Assembly: GCA_964059975.1 (NCBI GenBank)
Contig: CAXKXX010000002.1
Location: 124,001 to 188,000, forward strand
From: CAXKXX01 sp964059975
Lineage (GTDB): Bacteria > Pseudomonadota > Gammaproteobacteria > Enterobacterales > Enterobacteriaceae
DNA length: 64,000 nt
Direction: 5' to 3'
In this document: positions 29,186 to 38,212 of the stretch, in pieces
Position numbering within the stretch: position 1 is the first letter of the stretch
How the letters are laid out: each line of letters opens with the position of its first letter
Notes under the pieces: model-generated
Database searches by the model: none
What the model was told of the DNA's origin: nothing
What the model saw: only the letters and a program-made list of their open reading frames with translations
Position numbers and translations under genes: made by a program

Positions 29186-30271
29186 ATGATTATCGATGGC
29201 TTACCTGGGGGTGGAGCGGAAAAAGTGGTTCTGACCCTGTGTCAAGGCATACAAAAAATGGGACATGACATTATCCTGATTTCATTACGCGATGTCTGCA
29301 AATTCGTTATTCCAAAAGGAGTCGTCTACCGTGTAGTGATAGATAAAAATCAAACCCCCTGGCGCAAGTTGACTGAGCTATCTCGCCGTGCTTCAGATCT
29401 AGATCGAGTCATTGCGAGCATAGAACGCACAAATGGTTCATTCGATCTAATTTTTTCTAACCTACATAAGACTGATCGCATAGTAAGTCGCAGCAAACTA
29501 TTGCCCCGGGATCGTCTTTGGTTTTGCATTCATGGAATTTTTTCCAAATCTTACCTTAATCACCGTACAGGATTGAATCGCTGGCTAAAGAAAAGGAAAA
29601 TCTCTGCCGTCTACCGACAGAGAAATATTGTCGCCGTTTCACGATCGATAGGCGATGATCTTCAGAACAATCTATCAATTAACCCCAATAGACTGGTGAT
29701 AATTAATAATCCATTTGACATTTCTGTCATTCGAAAACAAGCGGAAGAACCTTGCGAACTAGCCGGACAGGATTATCTAGTACACGTTGGGCGCTTTCAT
29801 CCTAACAAACGGCATGATCGCCTCTTAAAGGCATATGCACGATCTGGAATTCGGGCACCACTCATGCTGATTGGTACTGGTAATGTGACTATAATTGATG
29901 AAACTAAGCGGCTAGTAGAAAAACTAGGTATTGCAGAACGAGTTCGACTCCTTGGTTTTCAAACCAATCCATATAAATTTATTCGTAACGCGTCTTTACT
30001 GGTTCTCAGCTCAGACAGTGAAGGGTTCGGTAATGTACTGATTGAAGCTTTGCTATGCGATACGCCGGTGGTCAGTACATGCTGTCCGGGTGGGCCCGAA
30101 GAGATCCTGAAGAGAGTCGGTATGAATAGCTCACTATCAGAATTAAATGAACTTTCTCTAGCAGAGAAAATGATACAAATTTATAATAATCCACCAAAAA
30201 TTAATCGTCAGAAACTTCTGAGCTATGACTGTAATGTGATTTGTGAACAATACTTGAAGCTAAAAAAATAA
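29186..30271 (+). CDS. wabH: LPS core glycosyltransferase WabH (GlcNAc transferase), ancestral start codon mutated
   Basis: A GT-4 transferase resembling Klebsiella WabH, which adds GlcNAc to the core galacturonic acid. The DNA reads ATA CGT ATA CTT ATG ATT ATC GAT, so RILMIIDGLPGGGAEK is intact but the family start Met is ATA (29174). The SD-like GGCGGA (29162-29167) is spaced for that ATA; the first ATG is 29186. From there the protein has 361 residues. Conserved regions are VHVGRFHPNKRHDRLLKAYA and LSSDSEGFGNVLIEALLCD followed by VVSTCCPGGPEEIL. Product and deacetylation by WabN would give core glucosamine. Function is inferred from sequence and locus. Confidence 0.82.
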   Translation: MIIDGLPGGGAEKVVLTLCQGIQKMGHDIILISLRDVCKFVIPKGVVYRVVIDKNQTPWRKLTELSRRASDLDRVIASIERTNGSFDLIFSNLHKTDRIVSRSKLLPRDRLWFCIHGIFSKSYLNHRTGLNRWLKKRKISAVYRQRNIVAVSRSIGDDLQNNLSINPNRLVIINNPFDISVIRKQAEEPCELAGQDYLVHVGRFHPNKRHDRLLKAYARSGIRAPLMLIGTGNVTIIDETKRLVEKLGIAERVRLLGFQTNPYKFIRNASLLVLSSDSEGFGNVLIEALLCDTPVVSTCCPGGPEEILKRVGMNSSLSELNELSLAEKMIQIYNNPPKINRQKLLSYDCNVICEQYLKLKK

Positions 30272-31010
30272 AATCAATCAGAGGCAGTTCCACTCGCCTA
30301 AATTTTCGACTAATAAAAACTGCATTTCCCATAATGACTCTTATCATGTAGCGTAAAATATAGACGCTAACATTCCTTATTGTTATCGTTAAAGAATGGT
30401 ACCGAATCTATATTTATTCGGGATAATAAGTAGATGCATCTTGCTGAGCTATCGCTATATGAAATTTTATTGAATCAATTTATTATATATATTGGGGGGT
30501 GATGAACAGGTATACGAGATAGCGTGTCTTTTTGTAGTATCCACTTAGATGACTGCTGCTTTTATGCTTTTATAAAGATGAGGGCGGTCAGAGTCCTGAC
30601 GAGATATTTTGATAGTAGCTGACGAGCGATCATGCGTACCCTTTCGACGTCTTCCTTAAAAGACCTTCTGATTAGGAAAATTAGTATCATGGCAGAGGTG
30701 CTAAACTACTGATCACGACAGGTGTTGATAGTAAAGGTGGGCCCTATAAAGGCGGGCTTTGCTTTCATGATGTTATTGGAGTTTGAGAGTGGTGGTGTGG
30801 CGTTCTTTTTGTTCAAAAATATTTATTAATTATGGGATGCTGAACGGAATTATTTATTTTTTCTCCTTTTTACCATAAAAAGCAATTTGTAGGTGCGTCT
30901 TTTTTAGGGAAAGAGCCAGAGGTAATTTTTTAAAGTTATTGCTGAAAACAGTTTCTAGACCATCTAAGATTAAGGACAACTTATCGATGTAGCGCTTTTA
31001 ATTTTCAGTT
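30272..31010. other. wabH-waaA spacer
   Basis: 0.74 kb without a recognised gene. waaQ-type heptosyltransferase genes occur near here in relatives. A weak gccc/gggc hairpin followed by TTTGCTTT at about 30743-30768 could be a terminator remnant. Confidence 0.5.
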
Positions 31011-32336
31011 ATGATACTGTTTCCCATAACCTATGTAAATAAAATTAATAAACCGTTGCTGCGTTTTTATCAGGTATTACTCTACCTAATCCAACCCATA
31101 ATTTGGCTTCATCTATTGTTGCGGAGCCGAAAGAATCCGGCCTATCGTAAGCGCTGGGCGGAGCGTTATGGTTATTGCACCGGAAAAGTAGCTCCAGGTG
31201 GTATTATGCTGCATTCCGTATCTTTAGGCGAAACACTAGCTGCCGTTCCGCTCATTCGGGAACTTCTTCATCGCTATCCTGATTTACCGATAACTGTGAC
31301 TACCATGACTCCAACAGGCTCAGAGTGCGTACAATCTAATTTTGGTAACGATGTACAGCATGTATACCTACCTTACGACTTACCTGGATCTATAAATCGT
31401 TTCCTTAGTCAAGTAGACCCCAAAGTAGTAATTATTATGGAAACTGAATTGTGGCCGAATCTAATTAACGCATTGTATCAAAGGCGTATTTTTTTGATGA
31501 TCGCTAATGCACGCCTATCAAAGCGCTCTGCTGCTGGTTATAAAAAAATCGGAAGATTTGTCCGTAGTATGCTGCACGGGATTACGTTAATTGCCGCACA
31601 GAATCAAGAAGATGGCGATCGCTTTGTTGAGCTTGGCCTAAAACGCTCGCAGCTTAGCGTTACCGGTAGTCTAAAATTCGATATTTCTGTAACCAAGGAA
31701 TTAGCCGTTCGTGCTATTAACTTGCGCAATCAATGGGCGTCACAGCGCCCAGTCTGGATTGGCACTAGCACTCATGATGGCGAAGAATGTATTTTGTTAA
31801 CAGCACAGCGTAAACTTCTTAAAAAATATCCAAACCTACTTCTGATCCTAGTTCCACGCCACCAAGAACGATTCACGATTGCTAAAAATTTGGTATTAAA
31901 AGCAGGATTTAGCTACATACTACGTAGTAGCGGTGAAACTCCTTCAGGTAAAACACAGGTAGTAATCGGTGACACTATGGGTGAGCTTATGCTGCTGTAT
32001 GGCATGGCAGACTTAGCCTTTGTCGGCGGTAGTTTAGTTGAGCATGGCGGACATAATCCTCTGGAACCTGCCGCGCATGGCATTCCAGTACTAATGGGTC
32101 CGCATACCTTTAATTTCAATGATATCTGTACGAAGCTATCACGAGCCGAAGGGCTAATCACTGTAGTTAATTTAGACTCGTTAGTAACACAAGTGGAAAC
32201 ATTGCTAGCTAACAAATGCTATCGTCGTTACTATGGAAATCATGCCGTGAAGGTACTGTATCAAAATCAAGGGGCTCTGAAGCGTCTTCTGCAACTATTA
32301 GAATTACATTTACCCCCCCCCGGAGCTATTGAATGA
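31011..32336 (+). CDS. waaA: 3-deoxy-D-manno-octulosonic acid transferase (Kdo transferase)
   Basis: WaaA (KdtA) adds two Kdo residues to lipid IVA and is the first committed LPS core enzyme. The frame gives 441 residues from ATG 31011; the family start is closer to a TTG at 31056 (LLRFYQVLLYLIQP), which would give 426, near the E. coli 425. An N-terminal membrane anchor is followed by GGIMLHSVSLGETLAAVPL, carrying the catalytic glutamate. The second domain shows VGDTMGELMLLYGMADLAFVGG and EHGGHNPLEPA. A nine-C run lies at 32313-32321 near the 3' end, and the stop overlaps the waaE start (ATGA). Confidence 0.96.
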   Translation: MILFPITYVNKINKPLLRFYQVLLYLIQPIIWLHLLLRSRKNPAYRKRWAERYGYCTGKVAPGGIMLHSVSLGETLAAVPLIRELLHRYPDLPITVTTMTPTGSECVQSNFGNDVQHVYLPYDLPGSINRFLSQVDPKVVIIMETELWPNLINALYQRRIFLMIANARLSKRSAAGYKKIGRFVRSMLHGITLIAAQNQEDGDRFVELGLKRSQLSVTGSLKFDISVTKELAVRAINLRNQWASQRPVWIGTSTHDGEECILLTAQRKLLKKYPNLLLILVPRHQERFTIAKNLVLKAGFSYILRSSGETPSGKTQVVIGDTMGELMLLYGMADLAFVGGSLVEHGGHNPLEPAAHGIPVLMGPHTFNFNDICTKLSRAEGLITVVNLDSLVTQVETLLANKCYRRYYGNHAVKVLYQNQGALKRLLQLLELHLPPPGAIE

Positions 32337-33106
32337 GCATCCGTAAAAGCTTATCAGTGGTGATAATAATTAAAAATGAAGCCGAACTGCTACTAGATTG
32401 CCTGTGTTCGGTAAACTGGGCCGATGAAATTATCGTGTTAGATTCTGGGAGCCAAGACGAAAGCATAGCTATTGCTGAAAACGCGGGGGCAAAAGTATTT
32501 ACTCATACTGACTGGAAAGGCTTTGGTAAACAACGTCAGCTAGCTCAAAACTATGCTAGCCACGACTATATTCTGATGATTGATGCCGACGAGCGTGTGA
32601 CAGATGAATTACGTCAATCTATAGAAAAAGTTTTAGACGAACCAGATAGCGGTACCGTTTATAGCTGCAACCGTCGCAACCTATTTCTTGGTCGATTTAT
32701 GCGGCACGGTGGCTGGTACCCAGATCAAGTCAATCGCTTATACGCGAATCATTGTTATTATTATAACGACGATTTAGTGCATGAATCACTTAGTGTTAAA
32801 ACTGCGAATGTTGTTACTCTTAGCGGTGATCTTCTGCATCTAACCTGCCGTAACTTTTTTGCCTTTCAAAGAAAGCAGCTTCGTTATGCAGAAGCATGGG
32901 CTAATCAGCGGCATTATTCTCGCAAATATTGCAGCTATTCATCAATCCTAATTCATACATTTGGCGCTTTCTTTAAGACCTGGTTGCTGCGTACTGGATT
33001 TTTAGATGGCAAGCAAGGATTGCTGTTTGCTATGGTTAAGGCGCAATACACCTTCAATAAATATGCGGCATTATGGGCATTAAGCCACAATTCTTCAGAG
33101 AAGTAA
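32333..33106 (+). CDS. waaE: LPS core beta-1,4-glucosyltransferase WaaE
   Basis: A GT-2 family transferase which in Klebsiella/Serratia adds glucose to heptose I. It has 257 residues. The GT-A fold is seen in SVVIIIKNEAELLLDCL at the N-terminus, VLDSGSQDES and the DADERVTDEL motif with the metal-binding DAD. FLGRFMRHGGWYPDQVNRLY and a conserved LVHE follow. The GGAG at 32322-32325 in the end of waaA is its likely ribosome-binding site. The waaA-waaE-coaD order is that of Klebsiella and Serratia rather than E. coli K-12. Confidence 0.92.
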   Translation: MSIRKSLSVVIIIKNEAELLLDCLCSVNWADEIIVLDSGSQDESIAIAENAGAKVFTHTDWKGFGKQRQLAQNYASHDYILMIDADERVTDELRQSIEKVLDEPDSGTVYSCNRRNLFLGRFMRHGGWYPDQVNRLYANHCYYYNDDLVHESLSVKTANVVTLSGDLLHLTCRNFFAFQRKQLRYAEAWANQRHYSRKYCSYSSILIHTFGAFFKTWLLRTGFLDGKQGLLFAMVKAQYTFNKYAALWALSHNSSEK

Positions 33107-33109
33107 GCT

Positions 33110-33595
33110 ATGATTCGAAAGGCTATCTATCCTGGCACATTCGATCCTATGACGAATGGCCACCTCGATCTGGTGACGCGTGCATCATTGATATTTGATT
33201 ATGTAGTGGTGGGTGTTGCTTTTAGGTCGAGTAAAAAACTACTGTTCAACCTAGAAGAAAGGGTCAGCTTAGCAGCTGAGGCCACATCGCATCTAAATAA
33301 TGTCGAGGTATTAGGTTTCACTGAGCTAGTAGCACACTTTGCAGCCCTTCATGATGCGAAGATCTTGGTCCGAGGAATACGCACTGCCTCTGAATTTGAA
33401 TACGAACTTAAGATGGCAAATATGAATCGTCATCTGATGACAAAGCTAGACAGTGTATTACTAATGCCATCGGCAGAGTATTCGTTTATCTCTTCCTCTC
33501 TCGTTAAGGAAATAGCTCAGTATGGAGGGGACATTACATCTTTTTTACCGGATACAATTAAACGAGCGATGATAAAGAAGTTCGCTCCAGAATGA
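33110..33595 (+). CDS. coaD: Phosphopantetheine adenylyltransferase
   Basis: CoaD makes dephospho-CoA from phosphopantetheine and ATP. It has 161 residues (E. coli 159). The nucleotidyltransferase motif is AIYPGTFDPMTNGHLDLVTR, with the T/HxGH-type TNGH. The later motif FISSSLVKEIAQYGGD matches E. coli. It starts 3 nt after waaE, so it is probably transcribed with the LPS genes. coaBC, the preceding CoA steps, lies 2.2 kb away. Confidence 0.97.
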   Translation: MIRKAIYPGTFDPMTNGHLDLVTRASLIFDYVVVGVAFRSSKKLLFNLEERVSLAAEATSHLNNVEVLGFTELVAHFAALHDAKILVRGIRTASEFEYELKMANMNRHLMTKLDSVLLMPSAEYSFISSSLVKEIAQYGGDITSFLPDTIKRAMIKKFAPE

Positions 33596-34302
33596 CCTCA
33601 AGATTTTATTCGAGGATAAAAGTACGTCTTTTCGTTTGGGCGCGCTAGTATTTTTTTAGAGATAAACTCTAATCTGAGTACCCCACTTTAGAGACGTAGG
33701 TAGCGTATCTATTATTCTATAAAACGATAGAGACGAACCGGATATTTGTCCCAAAAAGTTGCTTCTGTGAGCCAGAAAGATTTTATCTCTAAATTATTGA
33801 CTCGCGTTTTAAGATTTTTTAAGCACGAACGCTGTCTTGTGATCTATGGTTCAAGATTTGAGATAGATTTATCTGATGATATTATTTTTTATATTGATAG
33901 CGTTAAACGCTTTAATTGCACCTGCTATTCGTCTAAATAAATCGGGTCCGCTCTCCTAATTTATCGAATTCTGAACCGATCAATCCTTTGGACAATTATG
34001 AATGCCTACTAAATGCAGTACAGAAGCGCAGCTGACTATTTCTTATCTTATAAGTCAGAGCAAGATAATTTGGTTTAGTTTTTAAATACAACGTTTAAAT
34101 CTATCATATATATTTTCATCTGAACGATCAGTAGTTTGTCGAGGTAGCCACAGACAGCATAAGAAAAACCTGTGCTCGTATGCGACTTTAATAGCGCATC
34201 TGATTCAAAAACAGTCTGTCTGTTAAAATTAAAGTATTTTATATTTTTTCTATTTTTATGGAGCGATGAGCTTGATTAGTCTTTATTATTGATGTGATAG
34301 AG
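33596..34302. other. coaD-rpmG spacer, site of the lost mutM
   Basis: mutM lies here in enterics. No MPELPEVE start or zinc-finger end was found. A 64-codon frame (33746-33940) is not supported by any similarity. Confidence 0.55.
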
Positions 34303-34470
34303 CTATTTAATTTTCGCCTCTTTGTAAGTTACGTGCTTTCGAGCAATTGGGTCAAATTTCTTTAGTTCTAATTTTTCCGCCTTACTCCGCTTGTTCTTGG
34401 TACTGGTATAAAAGTGACCAGTTCCGGCGGAAGAAACTAGCTTGATCTTTTCTCGATGAGTTTTAGCCAT
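34303..34470 (-). CDS. rpmG: 50S ribosomal protein L33
   Basis: A 55-residue L33, translated here from the sequence. It starts MAKTHREKIKLVSSAGTG, continues HFYTSTKNKRSKAEKLELKK and ends with FDPIARKHVTYKEAKIK, matching enteric L33 throughout. The zinc-ribbon cysteines are absent, as in the E. coli protein. A GGAGC ribosome-binding site precedes the ATG. It lies 11 nt downstream of rpmB in the usual rpmB-rpmG order. Confidence 0.98.
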   Translation of the reverse strand: MAKTHREKIKLVSSAGTGHFYTSTKNKRSKAEKLELKKFDPIARKHVTYKEAKIK

Positions 34471-34481
34471 AATTTAGCTCC

Positions 34482-34718
34482 TTAATACTTTTCTCCGCGG
34501 GTTCGAAGCTCGGATAGAACGGTCTCGATACCTTTTTTATCGATAACGCGCATGCCTTTAGCAGATAAACGTAGAGTTATGAAGCGCTTTTCTTGTTCTA
34601 GCCAAAAACGATGTGAGTGTAAGTTTGGAAGAAACCGGCGTTTTGTTGCATTCATTGCGTGGGATCGATTGTTGCCACTCACGGGGCGCTTACCTGTAAT
34701 TTGACAAACTCGGGACAT
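34482..34718 (-). CDS. rpmB: 50S ribosomal protein L28
   Basis: L28 of the large ribosomal subunit. The start is the ATG of MSRVCQITGKRPVSGNNRSH, the family start, giving 78 residues as in E. coli; an ATG four codons upstream (34730) also exists. NATKRRFLPNLHSHRFW and AKGMRVIDKKGIE are characteristic. The normal partners radC (upstream) and mutM (downstream) are gone, leaving an rpmB-rpmG pair. Confidence 0.98.
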   Translation of the reverse strand: MSRVCQITGKRPVSGNNRSHAMNATKRRFLPNLHSHRFWLEQEKRFITLRLSAKGMRVIDKKGIETVLSELRTRGEKY

Positions 34719-35805
34719 GCTTTTCTCCATAAATAAGTTAACTCGAGTTTTATGTGTAATACTTTTTATTTTTGTCTAGACCGTATTTTATTAAAACTTT
34801 TTAGATAAACTCAAATATATAGTTTGAGCCTTTCAAAGGTTTTTAGTATACGCTTTAAAGTATGCATTCTCAAGGCTGTAATAGTTAAAAATCTTTCAAG
34901 ATTCGGAGGTAAGATACAGTGCTGTCTACTCCTGATAAATCGAGATCCATATTGAATTAGGTGTCTTTTAAAGAACTAATATTTCAATGTAAAACAATAG
35001 TAAACCTTTCGTAAAATATTTAGGTTTTATATGATCCCCATGTGTGGATTTGACACTATCTGAAGGGCGGGACTATGCGTCAGAATAGTCGTATTAGTAT
35101 TTTTAGATTAGCCCAATATACATTAAGAGATCTTTCTAATGAAATTAACCTTCCTATCATTAGTATCAAAAGTATCAGAGATTTTTTATTAAGGTTGAAA
35201 GGGTGCATATTTATTAACTAAAATCAGTACTAACTATTCTGGTCTTTCAAGATACACTAAAGATTACTTAGCTGCTTCTGGAGAATTTGAGGCTTCATGT
35301 AGCGATTTATATACTAAATAAAGATAGATAGAATTTTCGCATATCATCTCCCCCTTCTAAATTATTTAATCACTAAGCATAGCTATTAAAGTAGTCTCAA
35401 GTTTTTAGCTATTATCTACTCGGTGATCAAGTAAAATCATTAAGTATCAAAAGATAAAACGCAGTTTTAGTTGTATCATTAACTCCATGGTACTCAAGCC
35501 AGTAATTGAGTATATAAGTAGTAGCTTGATATTTAATATAAGGTGCAATCGCTACATTTTAACTTAAAAGTCTTTTTATAGATTTATGAGCTTTTATAAG
35601 CTATATAATCACGGATCTATTCTTACATATAATGGCTATAAAGTACTCACCCCCCTCCGATTTCCGTATTCGATCGATACTCAATAAAAGTATCGACCCC
35701 TTTATAAAGTTCACTATTATAAATAATAAATATTTCGGATGAAACCATTCTCCTAATGCGGTTATGTTAATATAATGCACATTTTTCGCCTTCAATCAGA
35801 CCAAC
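34719..35805. other. rpmB-coaBC divergent spacer, site of the lost radC
   Basis: Over 1 kb without a recognised gene. radC lies here in enterics. A tcgatact/agtatcga hairpin (35674-35696) and the coaBC -10 box are the only structures noted. A 64-codon minus frame (35601-35795) is not supported. Confidence 0.55.
35771..35776 (+). promoter_or_regulatory. Likely -10 box of coaBC-dut
   Basis: A perfect TATAAT lies 30 nt before the coaBC ATG. The -35 position (TTCTCC, 35748-35753) is poor. Only a by-eye consensus match. Confidence 0.4.
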
Positions 35806-37032
35806 ATGATAACGGCACTTTCCGGAAAACATATCTTACTTGGTATTAGTGGTAGTATTGCTGCTTATAAAAGCCCCGAGTTAGTCCGAAGCCTTCGGGA
35901 TCGTGGGGCGGAGGTACGGGTAGTAATGACTGCTACCGCCAAGCTATTTATCACACCATTGACGTTACAGGCCGTATCTAACCATAGAGTTTATTACGAT
36001 CTACTCGATCCAATCAGTGAATCTAAAATAAGTCATATTGAATTAGGACAATGGGCCGACCTGATAATCTTAGCGCCCGCGACTGCCGACTTGCTGGCTC
36101 GCATCACCGCAGGTATGGCCAATGATTTCCTTACTACTATTTGTTTATCCACAAGCGCTTCTATTGCTGCCGTTCCTGCCATGAATCAACAGATGTACCG
36201 CGCTTCTAGTACTCAGTACAACCTAAAAACGCTATATAAACGAGGTATGGTATTTTGGGGTCCAGATAACGGCAAACAGGCCTGTGGCGATGTCGGTCCA
36301 GGACGCATGTTATGTCCAAAAAAAATCGTTGATTTAGCGCATGATTACCTTTCAAGACTTCAGAATATGCAACACTTAAAAATCATGATTACCGCGGGGC
36401 CGACGCGTGAAGCACTTGATCCGGTACGTTTTATTAGCAATAATAGCTCCGGGAAAATGGGCTTTGCTATTGCCGCCGCAGCCTCTTCTCGTGGTGCTCA
36501 AGTTACATTAGTTTCCGGACCAGTAAGTCTTCCAACACCACGACGAGTTACTCGGATAGATGTCACTAGCGCATTGGAGATGAAACGGGCCGTACAAAAG
36601 TGTGCTAATCAGCAACATATCTTCATTGCCTGCGCTTCTGTAGCTGATTATCGTGCCGAGAAGATTGCAAATAAAAAAATTAAAAAACAAGGCAATGAAC
36701 TCGTTATAAAAATGATAAAAAACCCAGATATCGTTGCAAGCGTAGCAGCAATGACTAAAAATCGTCCTTTTGTTGTAGGGTTTTCTGCCGAAACAGAGCA
36801 TATAGAAGAGTTTGCTTCGAAAAAACTAATGTGTAAAAATTTAGATTTAATTTGCGCTAATGATATATCGCTCTCAAACCATGGATTTGATAGTAACACG
36901 AATGCGTTACATCTTTTTTGGAGGGGGGGGACAAAGCATCTAGCGCTGAGCGATAAAACATATCTTGGACAATGTTTAATTAATGAGATATTTGGACGCT
37001 ATAATGAAAAAAATCGACATAAAAATTCTTGA
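35806..37032 (+). CDS. coaBC: Bifunctional phosphopantothenoylcysteine decarboxylase/synthetase
   Basis: CoaBC (Dfp) joins cysteine to phosphopantothenate and decarboxylates the product to phosphopantetheine. It has 408 residues (E. coli 406). The N-terminal flavoprotein CoaC domain (about 1-185) shows GISGSIAAYKSPELVR, the catalytic His in HIELGQWAD, PAMNQQMY and the reactive Cys in NGKQACGDVGPGRM. The CoaB domain starts near ITAGPTREALDPVRFISNNSSG and has the lysine motif KKIKKQGNELVIKM...NPDIV. A run of eight G lies at 36923-36930 in frame. Its end overlaps dut by 29 nt, as in enterics. Confidence 0.97.
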   Translation: MITALSGKHILLGISGSIAAYKSPELVRSLRDRGAEVRVVMTATAKLFITPLTLQAVSNHRVYYDLLDPISESKISHIELGQWADLIILAPATADLLARITAGMANDFLTTICLSTSASIAAVPAMNQQMYRASSTQYNLKTLYKRGMVFWGPDNGKQACGDVGPGRMLCPKKIVDLAHDYLSRLQNMQHLKIMITAGPTREALDPVRFISNNSSGKMGFAIAAAASSRGAQVTLVSGPVSLPTPRRVTRIDVTSALEMKRAVQKCANQQHIFIACASVADYRAEKIANKKIKKQGNELVIKMIKNPDIVASVAAMTKNRPFVVGFSAETEHIEEFASKKLMCKNLDLICANDISLSNHGFDSNTNALHLFWRGGTKHLALSDKTYLGQCLINEIFGRYNEKNRHKNS

Positions 37033-37459
37033 TCCTCGTATGGGCCAACACTTACCGCTGCCGACCTATGCAACTCCAGGTTCTGCCGGCCTAGATCTGC
37101 GTGCCTGTATAAGCGAGGCGGTAGAGTTAGCGCCTGGAGAGAGCACTCTATTACCCACCGGACTAGCAATGCATATTGCCGACTCTGGCTTAGCTGCGAT
37201 ACTACTTCCACGATCTGGTCTAGGTCATAAGAACGGCATTGTATTGGGCAATCTAGCCGGAGTGATCGACTCCGACTATCAGGGTCAGTTGATGATTTCT
37301 ATTTGGAATCGTAGTCAAATGTCCTTCGTTATTCATCCGGGTATTCGGATTGCACAGATGATCTTCATCCCCGTAGTGCAGGTTGACTTTAACGTGGTTG
37401 AAGAGTTTAGCATTAGTAATCGTGGCACTAAGGGACTTGGCCATTCTGGCCTTCAATAA
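37004..37459 (+). CDS. dut: dUTP diphosphatase
   Basis: Dut hydrolyses dUTP to dUMP and limits uracil in DNA. The start is MKKIDIKILDPRMGQHLPLP, inside the coaBC end; seven further upstream codons are open. It has 151 residues as in E. coli. The five trimeric dUTPase motifs are present: GSAGLDLRA, PRSGLGHK, GVIDSDYQGQ, RIAQMIF and the C-terminal RGTKGLGHSG. In the last motif Leu replaces the usual Phe that stacks on the uracil, which may reduce activity. slmA and pyrE, usually next, are absent. Confidence 0.97.
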   Translation: MKKIDIKILDPRMGQHLPLPTYATPGSAGLDLRACISEAVELAPGESTLLPTGLAMHIADSGLAAILLPRSGLGHKNGIVLGNLAGVIDSDYQGQLMISIWNRSQMSFVIHPGIRIAQMIFIPVVQVDFNVVEEFSISNRGTKGLGHSGLQ

Positions 37460-38212
37460 GGAGGTTCGAAAGCGTATCAATGCATTCGAAATACAAGGTT
37501 ATCAAAGATCTGAAGAGACTATAAACTAATAAAGTCTATTACATAAACCATCTAAAACCCGCCTAGCTTGCGAGATGAGGCTCTTACTAGAGTCGTGAAG
37601 CCTTAAATACATTTTTATCAAAATAAGTAGATGCTATATTTGACTTTAAAGTTTAGGGATACCATCTCTGATGCGAAGCCGTGCTTTCAGCTAATTCAAA
37701 GCTTTCTAAGTCGCAGCGACTATTGTGCCGATATTTTATCTTTTTAATAGACAAGCAGTTTACTAATACTAGGTATTTTCAGCATTTCAGACCTTCAAAA
37801 TCAAGAATTTTAGTACACCGCGATGTAAATTTTAAAAGTTTTTAAAAGATTAGATCCTCGTTGTCATGCGAGCCGATGTTCCAACCAATCGTAAGCTCGA
37901 TTAAAATTAAGGGGGCGCATCATTGCGCCCTAAAATTATAATGCTTGTTTTTAAGATTACACGAAATTAATATCGAGAGTTGGTAGAGAAATTTTCTAGA
38001 TTCTGAACTCTAAAATGAATAACCCTAGTGACGATAAAAATCCCCGATACTTATATGCTCTAAGCGCGAACGCTATTCACTTTCGCTCCGACTACTGCTT
38101 TAAAAGTCTTTTTTAGCACTACAGATTGGTGCTGCAGTGCAACTGTTTGGATTAGCTAGACTAAAGTCTCGGTCTGTCGCTATCGTTTTCTAATTTTTTT
38201 TATCACTTTAAC
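37460..38212. other. dut-pgsA spacer
   Basis: 0.75 kb between convergent genes with no recognised gene. In E. coli glyW-cysT-leuZ tRNAs follow pgsA; no tRNA fold was found here. A gggcgca/tgcgccc hairpin lies at 37913-37930. Confidence 0.55.
37913..37930. terminator. Possible bidirectional terminator hairpin
   Basis: A 7-bp GC-rich stem gggcgca/tgcgccc with a TCAT loop. It is flanked by ttaaaattaag on one side and taaaattata on the other. It sits between convergent dut and pgsA, though 450 and 280 nt from them. Confidence 0.4.

Noticed and set aside
30743..30768. gccc/gggc hairpin followed by TTTGCTTT
   Set aside because: Only a 4-bp stem; too weak to call a terminator.
33746..33940. 64-codon plus-strand frame after coaD
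   Set aside because: Where mutM is expected on the other strand; no match to MutM or anything else.
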